Origin: Haematococcus lacustris
Lineage: Eukaryota > Chlorophyta > Chlorophyceae > Chlamydomonadales > Haematococcaceae
Direction of reading: 5' to 3'
DNA length: 64,000 bases
Assembly (NCBI GenBank): GCA_030144725.1
Contig: JASKMD010000018.1
Location: forward strand, 289,373-353,372
The position numbers and the translations under genes were made by a program. A model generated the notes under the pieces. It was not told where the DNA came from, did not search any database, and saw only the letters and a list, made by a program, of their open reading frames with translations. Shown here piece after piece: positions 53,945 through 61,900 of this stretch. The first letter of the stretch is position 1. Every line of letters begins with the position of its first letter.

Positions 53945-56900
53945 ATGCCTTTCCCGCCGCACACAGAAGCCTGGGAAGGGGGGGTCCTCATGGCAACTAC
54001 GCCACGGCAGGGCATGACCCCTATAGAGCCGCCGCCGGTATACAGCACGGTCAGCGTTAGTCTGGCAGCGACTCGCTGCATCAGCTTTCCTGCAGCTGAC
54101 CCTTCTCATCCCGAACCGGATGATATCCCCTCCACTCTGCACAGCGTCAGCACCACCCTCTTCGGAGTGATCCCGAACTCGCTGCTCACCACAGGGCTAG
54201 ACAGCCACATCGCCCCAGGGGCAACGTTCGACATCACCATTGCAGGCCACTGCCTGCAGGTGCTAGACTCAGCAAGCCGGTCAGCCCTCAGCCCCAACCT
54301 CCACCGGTGCACCACACCGGAGGCCCTGGTGCAATCCCTGACCACTCTGGCAAAGGAGGCAGCCCCAGCTCTGGCCATCATCAGTACTAGTCACTCTCTC
54401 TCACGCTACACACCATCCCGCAGCCTCACAGCCACCAGATGTGCAGTCACCTTCACATGCTCAGCACCAGCTGAGCAGTACCGGGAGGCCATGCAGCAGG
54501 CTCTCATGCTTGGCCGCAAGGTGCAGAACTTCACCCACCTCCTGAAGGGAGGCACAGTGCGCTATGGGGGGGCAGCAGCCTGCCAGGTGACAGGCAGAAC
54601 CCCGGACAGCAGCAGCATAGTGTGCATAGCCGCGATCGAGTATGGCCTGCTGTGGCAGTCAGAGGGAATCCCAGACCTACAGCATGCCCCTCTTGCAGAG
54701 CAGGTGCAAACCCTGATGCAGCTGACGGGGACGAGCCTTACCAAGACTCATGCAGGCAACCTCACCACACCCGCGGAGACAGCTACCTTCCTGTCCCGCG
54801 CCAGCCTGGAAGCTGCCCGGCTGGAATGCCTAGCTGTGCGAGTGCGATCAGCCGGTGACAACAAGGTGCTGATCCAGAGCAACAGCCAGGCCATACAGCA
54901 GGCCAATGCCAGCCTGGTCAACAGCAATGGGGAGTTGAAGGGGCACATCCAGCTCCTCGTGCCTAACCTCTTCTGCATCACACTCCGCCCTGAGCGTCAG
55001 CCAGGTCAGCAGTACAGCCTCAACGTTGACGGCATTCCCCCCGAACGGCGCCAGGATACTGCAGCCCTCGCAGCCGCGCTCATTGCCATACACACTCGCA
55101 TGGGAGTGGGCATAGGCAAGCTTCTGAAGGCCCCAGCTCTTGCGCCAGTGGTATCAGGGAACCCGGGCCTTCGCAACAGCCTAGTGGACAACATCAGGTT
55201 CCTGGCCTTCACCGGAGCAGAAGTGGGATTCCACGCGGCCATCATGAACCCCACCCATGTCTTCACCACAGCCTCAGGGCAGGCTCTAGCTCATGCCACG
55301 ACAGCGGAGCTGCGAGGCACTAGGCCACGCGAGAACCAGCTGCTCATGGCTGACAATGTCTCTCTTGCCCTAGTATCTCTGTCCCTGGCCTGCACGCCAG
55401 AGGTAGGCACCATCACAGCCGAAGGAATGACCCTCAGCATCTCAGTGGGCTTTCGCCGGTCACCTCCACCTGACCGCTCTACGGCAGCCTCCATCCTAGC
55501 TACAGCAGCTGGCGCGGTGCTGTCCGGCATCACCCTACCCTACCCAGCAGGCTGTGAGGGCATACACAATAAGCCCCTCTCCCTAGTTAAGATCACCGAG
55601 CTACCCACCTCTGCCCTCCTCCCCAACCTGGTGCATTTCTTCAAGCACACCATACCAACAGCCCTCAGCCTGCCGGGTGCCACCCCAGCACGCCATGCTC
55701 TTGTTGTGGCCGAGCAGGACAGCACCTACGCTGATCTCCTAGAGGGCCTCAACACTCTCGATGACTCCACGATCGATGCAGCCGTGCAGCAGGCCCTGCC
55801 AAGCAGTGCGCCTGCAGCCGGCTCCGGCAGAGACATGGGCAGGGGACCAGGCAGGGGCATCAGCAGCAAGGGCAGAGGAAGGGCATCAGCCAGCGGCAAT
55901 GCCCGCCAGCCTCACCAGCCGACTCAGGCCGCATGGGCCAGGCATGAAGGGAACCCTGTAGGCCAACCGCCTGAGGACGAAGATTACCTCGGTACCATGG
56001 GCGAGCTCTTGCAACAGGTGAGCGGGACAAAGCCCGCAACTCACCCACACTCAGGCCAGCCCCATCCGAGGACTATCCCATTTTGCCACTATGTCCACCA
56101 CCATATGTTATATAACATCCTCCTATGCCATACCCATGATGACCCCTCACCTGACCACAGGCATCCCGACCCCCACCTGCACCAAACCCCCAGCCAGGAG
56201 GGCTCAATGGAGGTGAGGAGCAATGAGAATGACCGCTGCACACCCACCCTACCCACCAGCATCCCATGCTGTCAAAATGCTAATATCATGTGCGCAGGAC
56301 GGCCAGTAGCCGCAACCCCTGGAACGGTGGAAGCGAACTCTACAGCCCAGGCTGCGAGCTCCCAGCAAGGGGAAACTATCATGGTACGTAGCAGAAGTGC
56401 GCCATTGCCAAACACCCACTCCAGTAGAGCAGGCAAGGGCACACTAGCCAGCCGCCCTCGACACACCTTTAGATCCACCACTAGCAATGCTCAGCAACTC
56501 CCTGCCCCCCTACTCAATCCCAATGCTCCCAACCGCTGCCATCTGATGCACAGGACCCACCCCAAGCAGGCAATACCACGGGTACTGCACACCTGCCTGG
56601 GGAGGAGCTCTCGAACCTCCCAGGACGCACTATGGCTGGTGCGTACGGTTGCCCAAGCAGAGGTCCATTTATGGGTTAGGATGAGAACACACCATACAGA
56701 ACACCACAACACTACCCCTTCCTTACCCCTATGCTACACGCCATGGGCTGCAGGTACTGAGAGTGCTGGCGAGGATACCCTGCGGCCAAGAGGACCACAG
56801 ATTCTGGCTGGTGGTGCCATCAACTCGGTAAGGGACAAGGGTGTTGACACACAACCCCACCCCAACCTCAACCCTTTGGTTACCATGCACAACCATACCA

Positions 56901-57724
56901 TAGCTGAGCATCTACCCAGAGAAGGCACCCAATGGGACAGTGCCGCTTGCTGCCATCCCCCGCACAGGCCTTCACCCCATTCACAACGAGGGACCAGGCT
57001 GGAACCGGGGAGGGGTACCCACCCCTCCCTAGTCACACATCTCCCCTGCCAGGTGGGCCAAGACAAACCACTACACAACACAATACTTAAACACAACACG
57101 CCACGACGATACACGCAATGTGCCGCAGGTGCTATTGGAGGCCTGGTGTGGGGCGCTCGGAGGGTGGCAGCAGATGCTCGAGACCCCCCGGCCGCACCAC
57201 TCAGTGTTGAGAGAGCGGCACAGCGACCTCGCATGAGTACAGAGCACCTGGCCGGTAGCCGCAGCCTAGAGCAGCAGCTCACCGTGGCAGGAACACCCAG
57301 CCCAGAGACCGGACCCCTGCCAGCGTCAGAGGACGCTAAGATGGCGGATGGGGAGGTGAGCCACGCCCTCCTTACACCCTTGCACAACTGCACATATAAC
57401 CACACTAGACCACAGCAACCACGACACACCGCAAACATTACCCCCATGGCTACCACCATGCGGAACACGACTCCGTACACTGCCACTTGCCTGACCACAG
57501 GCTACCCAGGAGAATGGGGAGGCCGGCAGCAGCTGAGGGGACAAGGCCACACAGACTATGGCTGCAAAGACACGGCATCAACGGAAAGGGGCCATGGCCC
57601 GCAGGACTTCAGCTTACACAGCAAGGCCTGCACCACTAGGGAGGACTGGTGCCCAGGCAGAACTGGAATCAACAGGGCGCATGCTACCAGCCACACCACC
57701 AACCCATACCAACCACATGCATAG
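53945..57724 (+). CDS. LINE ORF1: RNA-binding-type protein with RG-rich tail
   Basis: The reliable part is about 53990-56017 (some 675 residues). It begins MATTPRQGMTPIEPPPVYST, continues through a globular, Ala/Leu-rich region with good codon-like composition, and ends in an RG-rich segment (GSGRDMGRGPGRGISSKGRG, about 55821-55880) and an acidic patch. ORF1 proteins of LINEs coat the element RNA, and the RG tail fits RNA binding. No zinc knuckle or RRM was found. From 56018 on, the frame stays open to 57724 but turns into Pro/His/Thr low complexity and crosses several consensus splice donors, so this tail may be intronic. The frame is also open upstream through the 114-bp repeats to 47063. 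I chose the ATG at 53945; 53990 is equally possible. I do not recognise the family. Confidence 0.55.
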   Translation: MPFPPHTEAWEGGVLMATTPRQGMTPIEPPPVYSTVSVSLAATRCISFPAADPSHPEPDDIPSTLHSVSTTLFGVIPNSLLTTGLDSHIAPGATFDITIAGHCLQVLDSASRSALSPNLHRCTTPEALVQSLTTLAKEAAPALAIISTSHSLSRYTPSRSLTATRCAVTFTCSAPAEQYREAMQQALMLGRKVQNFTHLLKGGTVRYGGAAACQVTGRTPDSSSIVCIAAIEYGLLWQSEGIPDLQHAPLAEQVQTLMQLTGTSLTKTHAGNLTTPAETATFLSRASLEAARLECLAVRVRSAGDNKVLIQSNSQAIQQANASLVNSNGELKGHIQLLVPNLFCITLRPERQPGQQYSLNVDGIPPERRQDTAALAAALIAIHTRMGVGIGKLLKAPALAPVVSGNPGLRNSLVDNIRFLAFTGAEVGFHAAIMNPTHVFTTASGQALAHATTAELRGTRPRENQLLMADNVSLALVSLSLACTPEVGTITAEGMTLSISVGFRRSPPPDRSTAASILATAAGAVLSGITLPYPAGCEGIHNKPLSLVKITELPTSALLPNLVHFFKHTIPTALSLPGATPARHALVVAEQDSTYADLLEGLNTLDDSTIDAAVQQALPSSAPAAGSGRDMGRGPGRGISSKGRGRASASGNARQPHQPTQAAWARHEGNPVGQPPEDEDYLGTMGELLQQVSGTKPATHPHSGQPHPRTIPFCHYVHHHMLYNILLCHTHDDPSPDHRHPDPHLHQTPSQEGSMEVRSNENDRCTPTLPTSIPCCQNANIMCAGRPVAATPGTVEANSTAQAASSQQGETIMVRSRSAPLPNTHSSRAGKGTLASRPRHTFRSTTSNAQQLPAPLLNPNAPNRCHLMHRTHPKQAIPRVLHTCLGRSSRTSQDALWLVRTVAQAEVHLWVRMRTHHTEHHNTTPSLPLCYTPWAAGTESAGEDTLRPRGPQILAGGAINSVRDKGVDTQPHPNLNPLVTMHNHTIAEHLPREGTQWDSAACCHPPHRPSPHSQRGTRLEPGRGTHPSLVTHLPCQVGQDKPLHNTILKHNTPRRYTQCAAGAIGGLVWGARRVAADARDPPAAPLSVERAAQRPRMSTEHLAGSRSLEQQLTVAGTPSPETGPLPASEDAKMADGEVSHALLTPLHNCTYNHTRPQQPRHTANITPMATTMRNTTPYTATCLTTGYPGEWGGRQQLRGQGHTDYGCKDTASTERGHGPQDFSLHSKACTTREDWCPGRTGINRAHATSHTTNPYQPHA
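56018..56160 (+). other. candidate intron (143 bp)
   Basis: CAG|GTGAGC donor and CTGACCACAG| acceptor with a CTGAC branch-like motif. A similar pair encloses 57356-57500 (145 bp, GAG|GTGAG to CTGACCACAG). Not proven. Confidence 0.35.
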
Positions 57725-58998
57725 CCCTGGCAGCCTCCACAATGCTTCAGAGCCGCACAGCCCGTAGACAATCAGCATGCAGCAGTGATAAGCATGCACA
57801 GGCGGTAGTCCTCGCCAGATGTAGCAGACGACCCATGCACTGTGAACCTGTGAACTGTAAGGGGGCCCTCCACATTGTTGCCACTCTGCAACCCCCCATG
57901 GGACATGCGGATTGGGAACCCCTTCACAACACCCAGACATGCCCTATGATAGACATCGTCAACATGGGCATTATCATGTGGATAATGATACGAGCTGGGC
58001 GTCACCACCCCCAGCCACCCACCAAAACAGAGTCTCACAAATGCATAAGAAAACAACGCAAGAATCTCACTAAACTACAAGCCACGGCCCACACCACTGC
58101 CTACAACTGGCTACACAATATAGATGGCACCAGCAGCGGGTGGGTAACCATAGGACACCTGGCTCACCAGACCCACACCTACCTAACGGGAAGGACTAAC
58201 AACAAAACCTATACCATAAACCAGTACAACACAACCATCCAGGCATATATGACCTTCCGTATTAACACGCACACGACCTACACCACCGACAACATTAAGA
58301 GGTTGACCATGGGAGCCATTAACTACCTCACACACATCGGCTGGCTGCTCATGGCAGCAGGTGACATAGAACCAAACCCTGGCCCTGAGGGACCCTACTT
58401 TGAGAAACAAGTAGCCCACCATTGCCAAATCCATGCCCTGAACATGGTAGTAGGACACCCATGGTTAAGTAACCAAGACCTGGCCAACTTCCACACTTCG
58501 GAACTCAACGCGCGACAAGGCGACCAGATGTGGGCGCTAGCCAGAGACGAGCAAGGCGCGTGCAACGACACAGTCGTTAACCTCTACCTGACATCACACT
58601 ACGGCCTCAGCACACACACCGTGGCGCACCTTAAAACTGGAAGGGACTGGTCGACCCGCCACTTCGACGCCCTAGCCGAAACCCACGGCATCACCGCCTT
58701 CCTATGCAAAGCCCCCGCCCATAGCATGGCGATCAGGAAACACAACGATATATGGTACCTCCTTGACTCCGAAGCGACGACCCCTACACCGCTGCGGGTC
58801 ACCGGCAATCGCGCCTACCATGCTAGCCTGCGAGATACAAACTATTACCACTATCTCGCACCCCACAGCACCTATGACAGCGGCCCGCACCAGGGCAAGG
58901 CTTGGGCCTATCATCAGCACCTCAAACCACACCTTCACAACGGAAGCGGCACGCATCGGGGCAAGGCTAGGGCCCACCAACCCCCGGAAAACACATAG
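57649..58998 (+). CDS. LINE middle ORF: 2A-type motif followed by Josephin-like cysteine protease
   Basis: The 449-residue frame has a His/Thr-rich N-terminal part (1-237; start uncertain), then GDIEPNPGP at 238-246 (DNA 58360-58386), a perfect D(V/I)ExNPG|P 2A consensus, preceded by the hydrophobic WLLMAA. 2A motifs make the ribosome skip the Gly-Pro bond. The downstream product would start at P246 and is a Josephin-like domain: C259 in HHCQIHALN, H358 in AHSMAIRKH, D373 in WYLLDSE. The 15-residue His-to-Asp/Asn spacing is that of ataxin-3 (C14, H119, N134). Josephins are deubiquitinating cysteine proteases; here it may process element proteins or act on host ubiquitin. The frame overlaps ORF1 by 76 bp and the next frame by over 100 bp. 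The N-terminal part may be spliced. Confidence 0.65.
   Translation: MPRQNWNQQGACYQPHHQPIPTTCIALAASTMLQSRTARRQSACSSDKHAQAVVLARCSRRPMHCEPVNCKGALHIVATLQPPMGHADWEPLHNTQTCPMIDIVNMGIIMWIMIRAGRHHPQPPTKTESHKCIRKQRKNLTKLQATAHTTAYNWLHNIDGTSSGWVTIGHLAHQTHTYLTGRTNNKTYTINQYNTTIQAYMTFRINTHTTYTTDNIKRLTMGAINYLTHIGWLLMAAGDIEPNPGPEGPYFEKQVAHHCQIHALNMVVGHPWLSNQDLANFHTSELNARQGDQMWALARDEQGACNDTVVNLYLTSHYGLSTHTVAHLKTGRDWSTRHFDALAETHGITAFLCKAPAHSMAIRKHNDIWYLLDSEATTPTPLRVTGNRAYHASLRDTNYYHYLAPHSTYDSGPHQGKAWAYHQHLKPHLHNGSGTHRGKARAHQPPENT
58360..58386 (+). other. 2A ribosome-skipping motif GDIEPNPGP
   Basis: Matches the invariant D-x-E-x-N-P-G-P core. 2A motifs are known in non-LTR elements such as trypanosome L1Tc/ingi and some animal CR1/L2 elements. 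Confidence 0.8.
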
Positions 58999-61900
58999 GC
59001 CCTACTGGGAAAGCCAACACAAGAAGTGTTGCTTGGTGCACGCCATTAACATGGCCATGGGAGAACCAATGATTAACCCCGAAGACGTCATCACCCACTG
59101 CAAAACACTAGACACGCACATCCAAGACCTGGCCACCAAGGCAAGGCAAGAGCATAGGCCGATCCCACTACAAAACAATCTCCCACACATCTACCACGAC
59201 CAAGGCAACTTTACCATATCCACCATCAACCACTACCTATACCACTACCATAAAGACCTACACCTATGCCCAACAACACAGGAACTACCCCACGGCAGCA
59301 TCACTCAAGAGCTCCTCACTGGGACCACCGGCAAGCCGGACAGCCACACCAACACAGTAGCTGCCATCCTTTTCACCGACAACCACGCCACCACCATCCG
59401 CCACATGGACAACGCCTGGCACTGGCTGGACTCGGAACGGGGCCACCCACAGCGGCTAGACACCCCGGCAGCCTGGAGTCAGCTGCATGGCAGGCTTGTC
59501 CAAATCAGAAAAGGGACCGCGCAAAACACCAACCTCATTGAGCCCTTATGCTGGCTGGCTGACCCGACCACCCGCGCCACAACGGAGCAACTGGAACAAC
59601 ACCTACGCACCACCTATGTGGACCTCACGAACTTAGGCAGGGATACACCCGCACACAGCCCCCATGCAGATCGGCCAACACCCAGAACCGACACTTCACA
59701 ACAAACGAGCACCAAGCGCAAAGACACGCCACAAGAGGGTGCCCACCCACCGGCTAAGCCCACCCAGCAGCCGCCAAACCGCCAAGCAGCACCCACGGTT
59801 ACCCCTCCTACGCAACGCAACACTACACGGCCCGCATCATCACGTCCCACCAGTTGCAGCACCATACGGCGACCTAAACCCAGGGCTCTGCCTAGAGACA
59901 CGCACACGCAGACGTCAATGTACCAATACCTCAATGTAGCCCCCACCCTGCCCCCTACCGCCTACCAAACAGCTAACCCACCTGAAGACACAACAGCCCA
60001 AAGCCAACGCAGTACCCTCCCAAGCCAGATGCCACAGCCCACACCTAGCCGGACAACCATCACCCTCACTACCTTCAACGTCAGAGGCCTCCATAGGTCC
60101 AGAAAAGATGTCCTACACCTAGCGCACACGCAGAGCCCGGACATCCTGATTCTCACTGAGACTATGACCCAACCAAAGAGCAACAACCCCAGCTGCGGAT
60201 GGCTAAAACGAGTTATGCCCAACTATATTGTCCACCGCCACCGAGGCCACAGCGAGGTACTCATAGGCATCAAACACGACCTTGCTATCCAGACGCATGC
60301 CACTATGCTACCGCCGTGCACAGACGCGGAAGTAAATACTCGATGCGTGATCCTGACCCTACGCCAGCACAAATGCGAAGAGCTTACCATCGTAGCCACG
60401 TACTGGCCCTCAGGAGACAACGACAACGCGATCCCGCTGCGAGAGAAAATGCAGGAACACATACGAACAACCACAGAACGCGCTCCCGGATCACTCATTC
60501 TGGCGGGCGACATCAACGCCACGATGAGAAAAGAAGATCGATATGGACACACCGAGTATACACAAGACCGCATGATGAGGAAGTTCGCTGATAAGCTGCT
60601 CCTGTCCGAGGCCGACCCCGGCGACCGGGCCTGGACCTACCAACAACCACACTGCAACAGCCGCATCGACGCCATCCTCACGCGCGATGCTCGACACGGA
60701 TCAGTGCACCGCACGCACGTCGACACGCACGCGTACCTCAGTGACCACAGACCACTCACCGCCACCCTAACCACAGCCAGACTGGGCATAAACCTAGCAG
60801 CCATACGCACACCCCAGAAGCAATGCCATACCGTCCTCACCACCCCCATCACCAACAACGACAGGGAAGCCTACCGCCTAGCTGGGCAACAGCCCAGCTC
60901 AGGCGCCCCACAGCTACATGCACGACTGACAGCCTACCTGGCACCTATGTACACAGAAGCCACCCACTTCCTGGCCACGCTAGACAAGGCAAACCCACAC
61001 CAGCCACAACGTCTAGCACAAGTGGCAGGTCTCACAGCCAGGGAGGCTGTGGACACCGCATCTATTATGCTCACTACCCTCCTGGAAACCTGCAGGAGGA
61101 CTGCCATGCAGACATGCAACACTAAGACCCTTACAAGAGGAGGGCAACACTACCAACGCAGAACCATGTGCAGGATCAGACTGGCACTAGGGGAAAAGCT
61201 CAAGACTACTAGGAACCTCTGCCGGCAGGCAAGACTGCTATTCAAACAAAACGGCTCCCACCCGACGATTGGAGATCTCATCCCAGAGACGGACACGACC
61301 AACGCAGAGGTGAGGGAGGCGATACAAGCGCGCCAGGGAGATGACCCAACCGAGGATCACGTGCCGGCCGCACTCGCCAAGCTAACCAACTCCTACCGCG
61401 ACCAAATACACCAGCTGGACGACGACGACTCCGCTCTCGCCATCGCGCAAGCCCGAGTCAGAATGCAACAACTCATCAGCACCCAGCCTAAGAAAGCTAA
61501 CAAACACATTCTTCGCCCGTCTCGCACCGACCACAAGGGCCTGCAGGCGCTATCGGATCCTGACACCAAGAAGACATGCACAGCCCCGGCCGACCTGAAC
61601 CGGATAATTACCGAGGCCTATGGAACGAAGCTGGCGCCGCCGACCCCCAAAACTGGCAACTACACAAACACGCTGACCAGAAACTATCCCTGGGCCCGCG
61701 CCAAAGCGGACGACCCCTTCTCAATGCACACCTGCAAAAATATACACTGGCTGCACACAGCCATCATGGACAAAGCAGGCTTTCAAGAATGCCTCAGCAG
61801 GCTGGCAGGAGGCAAAGCACCAGGGCCAGACGGCATTGAGAACGAGATCATCAAGATGCTGCCATGGGAGATGAGGGACACTATCCACCAGCTGTTCATC

